In this document: piece by piece, positions 8,786 to 16,571 of the stretch
How the letters are laid out: each line of letters opens with the position of its first letter
Position numbering within the stretch: the first letter of the stretch is position 1
Assembly (NCBI RefSeq): GCF_030160075.1
Contig: NZ_BSNQ01000003.1
Span: 738,625 to 802,624, forward strand
Reading direction: 5' to 3'
Source: Dyella lipolytica
Lineage (GTDB): Bacteria; Pseudomonadota; Gammaproteobacteria; Xanthomonadales; Rhodanobacteraceae
Length of the DNA stretch: 64,000 bases
Made by a program: the position numbers and the translations under genes
The notes under the pieces: model-generated
Seen by the model: the letters and a program-made list of their open reading frames with translations, nothing else
The model's database searches: none
What the model was told of the DNA's origin: nothing

Positions 8786-10495
8786 TCAGAAGTTCTCGCG
8801 CACCAGTTCCAACACATCCCCGCCGCGTCCATGCAGAATGGCACGGGCCGAATAGAGTGCCATGCCGACAACGGGCTTGAGCTCAGTAAAGGGCGGCTTG
8901 ACCAATTCCAGCGGGTTCACGTGGACATTGAGAAGCGCCGGTCCTGGTTGGGCTAGCCATTCTTGTACGGCTGCTTCGATCTCGGATGCCTTGCGAACCG
9001 TCTTGCCCCACAGGCCGATAGCTTCGGCGACCTTGCCAAAATCTGGGTTTTTCAAACGCGTGAAGGTATCGAGCATGCCTTCCGCTTTCTGTTCGATTTC
9101 GACGAACCCGAGCTTGCTGTTGTCGAAGACGACGATCTTGATCGGAATGTCTTCCTGGATAACGGTGAGCAGCTCACCGAACAGCATCGACAAACCACCG
9201 TCGCCACACATGGCGATCACCTGACGTTCTGGCGTTGCCTTCTTCAAACCCAACGCGCTGGAAAGTGCGGTGGCCATCGTTCCGTGCAGAAGGCTTCCGA
9301 AGATCCGACGCCTGCCGTTCGCGGTGATGTGGCGGATCGCCCATACGATCGGCGTGCCGTCATCGCCGGCGATCAGTGCATCGTCATCAGCGTATCGGTT
9401 GATCACGGAAGTCAGGTATGAGCCGGGAATAGTGTCGTCATGGCCTGGGACCAGATGACTTTTCCATGAGGCCATGGCGTCGGTGTAGCGCCGAACGTAT
9501 TCCTCCTGGAACGATGCGTCGTCGTTTTGCTCCAGGCTGGGAAGAAGTGCGCGCAGCGTAGGTTTGATATCGCCGACCGCGCCGAATGCAATGTGGTGTC
9601 GGCGACCCAAGTGAGTAGGGTCGATGTCGATCTGCACGATCTTGGCTTTGTCGGGATAGAACTGGCGCCACGCGAAGTCTGCGCCAAGCAATAGCAGCGT
9701 GTCGCAATCGAGGATGGCGTTGTAGCCGGCCTCGCTGCCGAGAATGCCGGTCATGCCGACGTTGAAAGGGTTGTCGTGTTCTAGAAAACTCTTGGCGCGC
9801 GAAGTGTGTGCGACCGGCGCCTTGAGCACTTCTGCCACCGCCTTGATTTCGTCCAATGCATGCTCGCAGCCGGAACCTGCGTAGATGGTGATCTTCTTGC
9901 CGGCGTTGAGAATCTTGGCGATCTCGTCGATCTCTTCGCTGTTCGGGGTGATCGTGGGCTTGCTGTGGTGAACGCGGTAGGGGAAATCCTCATGCACTTC
10001 GCCGTGGGAGATATCGACCGGCACGATCAGCACGGCGACGCCTTGTTTGGCCAAGGCGGCCTGGCAGGCCATCACGGCTTTCTTCCTGGCCTGGTCGGGT
10101 GTGATGATCATGTCGCAAAACACCGAGCATTCCTTGAAGACCGTTTTGAAATCGACCTCCTGAATAAACTCGAATCCCATGTCGTTCATCATCACCTGGC
10201 TGGCGATGAGGACGACGGGCGAGCGATTGCGGTTGGCCTCATACAGCCCGTTGATGAAGTGCAGGCTGCCGGGACCGCAACTGCCAGCACAGGCCGTCAG
10301 ATTGTTGGTGAGCAGCGCCTCGGCACCCGCAGCAAAGGCACCGGCTTCCTCATGCCGGACATGCACCCAGTCGATCGAACTGCGCTCCAGATGCTCCGCG
10401 AACAAATTGAGCGTGTCGCCCACGATGCCGTAGCAACGCTTTACGCCAGCCTGTTCGAGAACCTCAACGAGGATTTCTGCAACTTTCTTACTCAT
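8786..10495 (-). CDS. PoxB-like pyruvate oxidase / pyruvate dehydrogenase (quinone), paralogue 1
   Basis: 569 aa, the usual length for ThDP-dependent PoxB (E. coli, 572). The N-terminal Pyr domain carries the [14 protein letters not shown] block with the ThDP-activating Glu. A central FAD/Rossmann-like domain follows, and the C-terminal PP domain contains GDGG (about residue 420) and the downstream Asn of the ThDP/Mg2+ motif. The tail keeps a GRGGDVLELV stretch like the membrane-binding end of E. coli PoxB. The expected reaction is pyruvate plus ubiquinone to acetate plus CO2 at the inner membrane. It is more diverged from E. coli PoxB than the copy at 24638-26356, so another 2-oxoacid substrate is possible. 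The ATG has GGAG 6-7 nt upstream. It lies 53 nt downstream of the efflux operon on the same strand and may be co-transcribed. Confidence 0.85.
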   Translation of the reverse strand: MSKKVAEILVEVLEQAGVKRCYGIVGDTLNLFAEHLERSSIDWVHVRHEEAGAFAAGAEALLTNNLTACAGSCGPGSLHFINGLYEANRNRSPVVLIASQVMMNDMGFEFIQEVDFKTVFKECSVFCDMIITPDQARKKAVMACQAALAKQGVAVLIVPVDISHGEVHEDFPYRVHHSKPTITPNSEEIDEIAKILNAGKKITIYAGSGCEHALDEIKAVAEVLKAPVAHTSRAKSFLEHDNPFNVGMTGILGSEAGYNAILDCDTLLLLGADFAWRQFYPDKAKIVQIDIDPTHLGRRHHIAFGAVGDIKPTLRALLPSLEQNDDASFQEEYVRRYTDAMASWKSHLVPGHDDTIPGSYLTSVINRYADDDALIAGDDGTPIVWAIRHITANGRRRIFGSLLHGTMATALSSALGLKKATPERQVIAMCGDGGLSMLFGELLTVIQEDIPIKIVVFDNSKLGFVEIEQKAEGMLDTFTRLKNPDFGKVAEAIGLWGKTVRKASEIEAAVQEWLAQPGPALLNVHVNPLELVKPPFTELKPVVGMALYSARAILHGRGGDVLELVRENF

Positions 10496-10548
10496 GATTT
10501 GCTCCGCATGGTGAATGGGTGGGGACCCCGTTGAATGATCGGCCGGTG

Positions 10549-11988
10549 CTAGTGGGAGGAGGGGCGTCGCCCGATGGCAAGTTCCAGCGCAGCATGCGCA
10601 ATGCCTACGCTTGCGTCGGCGTCTTCTTGACCGGCTTCGGCTTGGGCAAGCACGGCTTCGTTGCTCGTCAGATCGGTGATGCTGGCGAGGCCTCGCCGAT
10701 ACGAATCGAGTGCGGCTTGATAGGCGAGTTCGGAGGCATGCGTATAGGCGAGCGCCTGGTTGCGATTGTCCAGACTCGTCCTCAGGTTGTTATAGGCCTG
10801 CACCACTTGCTGGGAAGCTGTGTTCTTGGTCTCGGCCAAGCTATCTTCGGCGGCCGTCTTTTGGGAAATCGCCAGCGAGACGTTGGTAGCGCGTGCGCCG
10901 CCATCGAACAGCGGCAAGTCGAACGACACGAATAGCGCATTGCCGGTGCGATCAATGGAGGAATAGGGGCTTCCGTCGCTGCTGATCTTGCCGATGTTCT
11001 GGAACACCTGTGCCGAAAGACTAATCGTAGGTCGATAAGCTGCGCGCGCCGTGTCGATCTTGGCGTCGGACGCAGCCACTTTGTCCGTGGCGGCCAGTAC
11101 GTCCGGACGGGATTGCAGGGCCTCGTCGATCAATTCCCGGAGCGGTGCGAGCGTTTCCGTCGCCGGTGCATCTGCGGGAGGAGCGATTTGAAAATGCGTT
11201 TCAGGCGGTAACCCGATCGTCGCAATCAGCGACGCAAATGCGGTGTCCGCTGTGCCAGTGGCTTTTGTCAGCGCTAGCTGCATCGCCGCCGTCTGACGTT
11301 GCGCTTCGGCAAGCTGCACAACGGTGGCACGGCCGTGTTTTTTCTGGTCGGCGACGGCCTGTTCGGTCAATCGCGCCGCCTCCAGCGCCTTTATGGCGGC
11401 ACGCACTTGGCCCCGGGAAGATGTCGCTTCGAAATATGCTTCCGACACCTCGAACACCAGTGTTTCTTGCGCGCCAAGCAAGCCCGATTGGGCGGCAGCA
11501 GCGTTGTGCCTGGCCTCCTGGACCTGTCCCTTGCGGCGGCCGAAGTCGAACAGCAACCATTTCAATTCCAGGCTGGGAAAAACTTCCCGGGTGGAGGAAA
11601 TAAAATAGCCCTTGGACGAGACGGTGGGCGGGATTGCCAGCGGCGTGCGCTGGATGCCTCCCAGTGCTTTGGCATCGAGCTGTGGCGAGTATTGGCTCTT
11701 CGCGAGCTGGACAGCCAGGTTGGCTTGCACCGCCTCCTGTTCGACTTCCCGCGTCTTGGGATTGATATCCAGCGCGATAGTCAGAAGTTCCGGTAGCGCG
11801 TATACGCGGTCCTCGAGCACCGGTGCGTCGGTGTGGTCGGCGATGGTGGCTGCATCGTGAGGTGAAGACGGCGTGCCGGCCCACGACGTCGATTGAGCGT
11901 TCGCTACGCCAACGCGTGCGAATAGCGCCGCCGCGAGCAAGAACGCAAAACATGTAGCGAGAGGCGATTCAGATCGCGCGCGATGCAT
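10549..11988 (-). CDS. mdtP: TolC/NodT-family outer-membrane efflux protein (MdtP-like)
   Basis: 479 aa with a cleavable signal peptide (about residues 1-31, ending ANA-Q). Two OEP repeats follow, with the Ala/Gln-rich long helices typical of TolC-type trimeric exit ducts; residues about 60-270 and 280-475 form the two halves. It is expected to form the outer-membrane channel of a tripartite pump. Its start overlaps the end of the FUSC gene by 20 nt, and GAGGAG lies 7 nt before the ATG, so translation is probably coupled. The gene order ytcA-mdtN-mdtO-mdtP matches the E. coli operon I know. The symbol is given by this synteny and family, not by measured identity. Confidence 0.85.
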   Translation of the reverse strand: MHRARSESPLATCFAFLLAAALFARVGVANAQSTSWAGTPSSPHDAATIADHTDAPVLEDRVYALPELLTIALDINPKTREVEQEAVQANLAVQLAKSQYSPQLDAKALGGIQRTPLAIPPTVSSKGYFISSTREVFPSLELKWLLFDFGRRKGQVQEARHNAAAAQSGLLGAQETLVFEVSEAYFEATSSRGQVRAAIKALEAARLTEQAVADQKKHGRATVVQLAEAQRQTAAMQLALTKATGTADTAFASLIATIGLPPETHFQIAPPADAPATETLAPLRELIDEALQSRPDVLAATDKVAASDAKIDTARAAYRPTISLSAQVFQNIGKISSDGSPYSSIDRTGNALFVSFDLPLFDGGARATNVSLAISQKTAAEDSLAETKNTASQQVVQAYNNLRTSLDNRNQALAYTHASELAYQAALDSYRRGLASITDLTSNEAVLAQAEAGQEDADASVGIAHAALELAIGRRPSSH

Positions 11989-13897
11989 GATCGATCTCCT
12001 CGCTGAGGTGCTTACGAGCCTGGTTCAGAAGCGTGGACGACATGGGGTCAATGCCCGCATCGGATGTATCGGTGTGTGTGCCTTTCGAAAGCGCTATCAG
12101 GCGCTGCGACGCGAGTTCGTCCGCCGCCTCATCGGGTGGAAGCGAAGCGGCGCTCTTCTTGAGCCGACGCACGACAAAGACAGCCGACGCGAGTTGTTCA
12201 ACGTGGCGTGCTTCGGGGGACAGGCGATCGGCCTGGCGCCACTCGAACAAGGCCCGTGTTTTTAAATCGGATGCTTCGGCGGTCTTCTTGCAAATCTCTG
12301 CTTTCATCGAATTAATAGCGGCTTCGTCCTTGGTGACGAGCAGTTCACCGAGTTGTCCGATGACCGACGCCCACTTGTCACGCGCCTGGTCCAATGCGCT
12401 GACCGGCCAGAGCGTCGTGAAGAAAATCGTGATCCAGACGTTGCCGATGATGATCCCGACCACGCGGTCCCGTAGCACGGTCAGGTCATCGGCGGGGCCG
12501 TAGCCCTGCAGCACACCCAGGAAGAAGGCAAAGGCTATCTGCATGCCTGCGTAGGCAATCGTTTCGCTGCTGGTCGAAATCCAGGCGCAGAAAGCCGATA
12601 CCGCAGCGATGAGCAGACAAAGTTGACCGACATCGGTGAGAGCGGGCAGCACAAAGACGATGCAAAGCCCGGCGATCAGTCCACCAATGATCGCGCCGGA
12701 GAGTCGCAGAGTCAGCTTATGGACGCTTTCTCCAACGGTGGTCAGCGAGACGAAGAAACACGTCGTGACCGCGGTGCGAATGCCGGGCCAGTCGAGCAGC
12801 GTGTAGGTCGCATAGGATGCCACTACCGCACACATCACTTTGAATGCGAAACGCGCGTGCGCGCGGTTCTTTGGTGCGCCCGTCGCAGGTGATTTTTGTG
12901 GTTGGGACGAGGCGTTGTCAGGTACGGTCGCCGACGCTTTACCGGATGCTTCGTCAAGCAGTTCATCGACCGCGCTGCGCAGGGCGACCTGGGAGGGATC
13001 GGATTCTATCGGCACAGGTTCGACCTCACTGCTTACTGCATCGGCCACGACATCGCGGCGTTGTAAAAAAAGGCGTCGACTTTCTCGGAGCGAGTTGGCC
13101 AAAGAACGCCTTGAAGCAACCGGAACGCTCGATGGAAGGTATCGGGCGATCTGCAGCACCTCTAAAAGAATGGCGAGCAGGCGGTTGTCTTCCTGCGCAA
13201 ACGCCTTGAGTCGCTTGTTCCACAAAAATGCCTTGTTTTTGAGCTCGCTCAGCGACAGCAGCTCAGCGCGCAATCGCGCAGGGTCGGCGGAGTAGGGGTT
13301 TTCGACATAGGTGGCAACGCCGTCCATAAGCTGTGCGGCCCGCTTTCGCGAGAGTGCAACAGGGCTTTCGCCGGCCAACAGATTGACGAGGACGGTGACG
13401 CCCACCGGCACGGCGACGATCACCCATAGCCACAGCACCATATGCGTTACGAATTCCGTCGTCGGCACATCGTCCAGCAATGTCTGCGACAACACCAAGA
13501 CGAACCCGGCCAAAAAGGCGATCGGGCCCAAGGGACTGGTGCGTGCGAGATACGTTCCGGCCAGTGTGCTCACTGCCAACAGCGGAATTCTCAGCGCAGG
13601 TTCGGAAGCGTCGAACACATAAAACAACAAGGACACAGCGACGGCCAAGGTCACCGCGGCCAGTCCGCCCACCGAGGAAACCAGGGTGGAGGCGGCATCT
13701 TCATGGCTGACCAGGAAGACGAGATAGGCGGCGTACGCGGGCAATGGAATCTGAAACACCATCGCTATGGCGACGACGAGGGCCGTACACCCGGTAATGC
13801 GTGCGATCGTACGAATGCGGGTATCGGTCAGAGCAAGTTCGCGTTGCAGCAAGCCGGTCAATCCGCCCCTGTCCTGGAGTTCAATCGGTGCTTGCAT
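11969..13897 (-). CDS. mdtO: FUSC-family inner-membrane transporter component (MdtO/AaeB-like)
   Basis: 642 aa, close to the length of MdtO (683) and AaeB (655). There are two blocks of about six hydrophobic segments, residues roughly 30-190 and 350-490. Each is followed by a soluble, charged helical region, which is the FUSC layout. It should act as the inner-membrane part of an efflux system for aromatic or lipophilic compounds, together with the adjacent HlyD-type adaptor and OEP channel. It overlaps the 3' end of the adaptor gene by 17 nt and the 5' end of the channel gene by 20 nt, a tightly coupled operon. The start is preceded by GGGTGAG. Confidence 0.85.
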   Translation of the reverse strand: MQAPIELQDRGGLTGLLQRELALTDTRIRTIARITGCTALVVAIAMVFQIPLPAYAAYLVFLVSHEDAASTLVSSVGGLAAVTLAVAVSLLFYVFDASEPALRIPLLAVSTLAGTYLARTSPLGPIAFLAGFVLVLSQTLLDDVPTTEFVTHMVLWLWVIVAVPVGVTVLVNLLAGESPVALSRKRAAQLMDGVATYVENPYSADPARLRAELLSLSELKNKAFLWNKRLKAFAQEDNRLLAILLEVLQIARYLPSSVPVASRRSLANSLRESRRLFLQRRDVVADAVSSEVEPVPIESDPSQVALRSAVDELLDEASGKASATVPDNASSQPQKSPATGAPKNRAHARFAFKVMCAVVASYATYTLLDWPGIRTAVTTCFFVSLTTVGESVHKLTLRLSGAIIGGLIAGLCIVFVLPALTDVGQLCLLIAAVSAFCAWISTSSETIAYAGMQIAFAFFLGVLQGYGPADDLTVLRDRVVGIIIGNVWITIFFTTLWPVSALDQARDKWASVIGQLGELLVTKDEAAINSMKAEICKKTAEASDLKTRALFEWRQADRLSPEARHVEQLASAVFVVRRLKKSAASLPPDEAADELASQRLIALSKGTHTDTSDAGIDPMSSTLLNQARKHLSEEIDHASRAI

Positions 13898-14921
13898 GGC
13901 TCACCCGTACGGAAGCGGTTGCACCGATGCGCAAGAAGGGTTGCGATGGTTCATTCAAACGCACCCACACGGGAAAGCGCTGTGCGACCACCACCCAGTT
14001 CAAATTTCGATTCACCTCCGGAAGCCCTGGACCGGCAAGCCCTTCCGGCTGGACACCGGCACCCATGCTTTCCACCACACCGTGTAGCGGCTGATTCTCA
14101 TGTCCCATCACCCAGATCGATGCGGTATCGCCGGCACGCAGCCCGCGTAGATCCGTTTCGCGAAAATTGGCGACGGCGTACCAACTGTTGTCGTCGATCA
14201 GCGTGAAGACGGGATGCCCGGCAACGGCAAACGATCCCAAGGCGAGGTTGAAACCCACCACCTTGCCGTCCACGGACGCGCGAATGACGGTCTCGCGAAG
14301 ATCGCGAGCCGCCAAGGCTCGGGCCGCCAGTGCGCCCAGCAACTGTGCCTTCAGGCTCTCTACGTCGCCAATAGCTTCCTTGGCCTGCGCTGCCTGCTGA
14401 GTGGCTGCAGCCAACTGCGATGCCGCGGTGTGTTCGTTCGTGCGTGCCTCATCGATTTGCTGTGCGGTGACGAAGCCCTTGGGCAGCAGCGGCTCCATGC
14501 GTGCGAGCGTGTCATGCGCTAGCGCCAACTGCTGACGCGCACGGTCGACTTCGCGAGCGGCCGCTTCCGCGCCCGATCCCTGCGCGTTCACCTGCCGGCC
14601 GGTGAGGTCGATGTCCGCCTGCAAAGCTGCCACTTGAGCATTGGCTTGCTGCAGTTTCAGTTCGAACGGTTCGGGATCGATCTGCAGCAGTATGTCTCCC
14701 TTGTGAACGAACTGATCGTTGCGAATATCGATCGCCACGATTCGTCCGCTGACTTCCGGCGTGATGCCTGCGCTGTAGGCAAAGATGTAGGCATCATGTG
14801 TTCTTGGGCGTTTGTCCACGACGATCATCGAGACGACGATGAGCGCCAACGCCGAAGCGATGGAGACAATGGCAACGATACGGCCCAGCGCGGTTTTGGC
14901 ATGCATGGATGAGGTCTCCAT
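13881..14921 (-). CDS. mdtN: HlyD-family membrane fusion protein (MdtN/AaeA-like)
   Basis: 346 aa. One N-terminal membrane anchor (about residues 14-36) is followed by a biotinyl/lipoyl-like half motif (VSGRIVAIDIRND, about 58-70, then KGDILLQIDP). A long Ala/Gln-rich coiled-coil hairpin spans about 85-200. The second lipoyl half and a beta-barrel domain follow, with VDGKVVGFNLALG and ETDLRGLRAGD. The family bridges the inner-membrane transporter and the outer-membrane channel. The ATG at 14921 directly abuts the TGA of the preceding ytcA-like gene. An alternative start five codons in (MHAKTALGR) has a GGAG upstream and is also plausible. Confidence 0.87.
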   Translation of the reverse strand: METSSMHAKTALGRIVAIVSIASALALIVVSMIVVDKRPRTHDAYIFAYSAGITPEVSGRIVAIDIRNDQFVHKGDILLQIDPEPFELKLQQANAQVAALQADIDLTGRQVNAQGSGAEAAAREVDRARQQLALAHDTLARMEPLLPKGFVTAQQIDEARTNEHTAASQLAAATQQAAQAKEAIGDVESLKAQLLGALAARALAARDLRETVIRASVDGKVVGFNLALGSFAVAGHPVFTLIDDNSWYAVANFRETDLRGLRAGDTASIWVMGHENQPLHGVVESMGAGVQPEGLAGPGLPEVNRNLNWVVVAQRFPVWVRLNEPSQPFLRIGATASVRVSHASTD

Positions 14922-15209
14922 TCAGGCCAGCCACACAAGCCAGATCGCGAGCGTGGCTGCCGTCCACATGCACAGATATACGATCACCGGCACGGGCAGC
15001 GACGCATCCACGCCGGTTTTCACCAGCACGCCGCGGATCACGATAACGAAGACGATGCCAAGAAGCGCACACACCATCCATGTTGGAAAGTAGGAGCCGA
15101 GAATGTTTCGCGAGGGCGAGGCACTGCATGCAGCCATCGACATCGAAAGGGTCGACGTCAATGCCGCGCGAAGATAACCATGTCCATGTATCAGTCGATG
15201 TGAGTGCAT
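14922..15209 (-). CDS. ytcA: YtcA-family small lipoprotein/membrane protein
   Basis: 95 aa from the ATG at 15209, which has AAGAAGG 8 nt upstream. The longer open frame upstream of it runs through the araC gene in another frame and is not coding. The product has a lipobox-like SMAAC (Cys28) after a short hydrophobic segment. It then has a GSYFPTW block and two hydrophobic stretches (about residues 42-60 and 72-95). This closely follows E. coli YtcA (GAYYPSWFFCA then two membrane segments), which is encoded just upstream of mdtNOP. The function of YtcA is not established. Its conserved position suggests an accessory subunit of the pump. The stop codon is immediately followed by the mdtN ATG. 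Confidence 0.8.
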   Translation of the reverse strand: MHSHRLIHGHGYLRAALTSTLSMSMAACSASPSRNILGSYFPTWMVCALLGIVFVIVIRGVLVKTGVDASLPVPVIVYLCMWTAATLAIWLVWLA

Positions 15210-15253
15210 CTGCGCAACCTTCTTTAGGTCAGGGCAATACGCGGAGGCGATCA

Positions 15254-16183
15254 TCAAGCCGCTTCCACGCGTTTGTTGTTCGCTAGAGACTTTCGCCATG
15301 CGCCCGGCGCAACGCCCATCTTTTGCGTAAAGACACGGCTGAAATGGCTTTGATCGGAAAAGCCGGTGTTGAACGCGATGTCCGCCAGCGAGACATCGGG
15401 ATCCGCCATGAGCTCGAGGGCCTGGTCGACGCGGTGGGATAGCAGCCACTGATGCGGTGACATGCCCGTGCTTTTCTTGAAGCCGCGCGCCAACGCGCCA
15501 GCCGACAGACCGCACGCTTCCGCCAATTCGTTGATGGAAATGCCTTCGAAAGTCCGCTCGCGCATCATCTGCGCCACAAGTCGTTGCTGCCATGGCGCCA
15601 GCGCGCCACGCACGACTTCGGGACGTTTTGAAGATCCACCATACGTGGATGCCATGTACGTACACAGGCCTTGCAGAAGATGATCGATGAGTGCCTGGTT
15701 CGTCGCGGAAGCCCTGTTGAAAATCGGCAGCAGCGTCTGGCCGATGCTGTTGACGATGGCATCCCGGAAACATTGGCCGGGCTGGAGCGCAAGATCGACA
15801 ATATTCGTCTTTCCGAGATCCTCGCAGGCTTCGCCAATGGCCTGACGCGGCATGTAGAAGTACAGCGAATGCAATGGATCGCTTATGTATGCGATGGGGT
15901 CGCGTCGCAGGTCCAGTACATAGGTGGTGCCACCTTCATAAGAGGTAGAGCACACAGAGCGGCCGTCGCACCAAAGCTCATGGGTACTCTGATTACGCAG
16001 GTTGAGGCAGACCAGATAGGCATCGTCGCTTCCCATCGGGGAGGTCATGCCGCAGCCGGGCTGGTCGATCATAAGTTCCGTCACCGCAAGGCGTACACCG
16101 CGCCTCGTCTGGCTGTGGAGAACCGGGGGACTACTCAGATGAAACGAGTGGCCAAGCCGATCCCCAAATGCACCTTGATACAT
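15254..16183 (-). CDS. AraC/XylS-family transcriptional regulator
   Basis: 309 aa. The C-terminal third (about residues 200-300) holds the two helix-turn-helix motifs of the family: ISINELAEACGLSAGALARGF and, in the second, VSLADIAFNTGFSDQSHFSRVF with the typical GFSDQSHFSR signature. The N-terminal 190 residues are a non-conserved effector or dimerisation domain. It is encoded 44 nt upstream of ytcA-mdtNOP on the same strand, so it probably controls the pump and may be co-transcribed with it. The inducer cannot be read from sequence. Confidence 0.88.
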   Translation of the reverse strand: MYQGAFGDRLGHSFHLSSPPVLHSQTRRGVRLAVTELMIDQPGCGMTSPMGSDDAYLVCLNLRNQSTHELWCDGRSVCSTSYEGGTTYVLDLRRDPIAYISDPLHSLYFYMPRQAIGEACEDLGKTNIVDLALQPGQCFRDAIVNSIGQTLLPIFNRASATNQALIDHLLQGLCTYMASTYGGSSKRPEVVRGALAPWQQRLVAQMMRERTFEGISINELAEACGLSAGALARGFKKSTGMSPHQWLLSHRVDQALELMADPDVSLADIAFNTGFSDQSHFSRVFTQKMGVAPGAWRKSLANNKRVEAA

Positions 16184-16364
16184 GAGCGCTTCTCCGAGCC
16201 TTGGGAGCGTCGAGCATCCTTGGTTGAATGTCGTCCTCGATGGAAAGTTACGCGCATGTGTCCTCGGCGAAAGCCTTCGTCAGGGTACAGTTGCTGACGC
16301 AAAGGGATACATCGAATCACCCGAAAGTGTAGATACACCCTTTGTGACATCCCTGTTTCACGAC

Positions 16365-16384
16365 GCCTGTCTTGATTGACAGGC
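16365..16384. promoter_or_regulatory. Inverted repeat upstream of araC
   Basis: GCCTGTC and GACAGGC form perfect 7-bp arms around TTGATT. It could be an operator for the efflux operon or a small hairpin; no regulator assignment is possible. Confidence 0.35.
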
Positions 16385-16500
16385 AACCGCACACTGAGCA
16401 TGCGCGCTCATTTTATTTCTGTAACGTTGGTCCGCTTTGGGCAACGCCTGACTAACATGAGCTCTTATCCAATTTTGGATCGTGCAGACTAAAGCGCCCA

Positions 16501-16516
16501 TCCCCCGCGTGGGGGA
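16501..16516 (-). terminator. GC-rich hairpin after the winged-helix ATPase gene
   Basis: TCCCCC and GGGGGA form a 6-bp stem with loop GCGT, 56 nt past the stop codon of the minus-strand gene. It has no proper T tract, so it is a weak terminator candidate. Confidence 0.3.
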
Positions 16517-16571
16517 CTGTGGCTCTCGGGTATTGGGGGTAAAAGCGCGAAGCGATACTCGGAGACGTCGC

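Larger units (their letters stand above)
16184..16571. other. 388-nt gene-free region between araC and the upstream regulator gene
   Basis: I see no supported gene here. It contains a candidate operator (inverted repeat 16365-16384) about 180 nt upstream of araC and a GC-rich hairpin at 16501-16516 just after the preceding gene. The araC promoter is expected here. Confidence 0.5.

Noticed and set aside
15210-15773. The N-terminal extension of the YtcA frame upstream of 15209
   Set aside because: It lies inside the araC gene in another frame. The ATG at 15209 has a good ribosome-binding site and gives the family's usual length.
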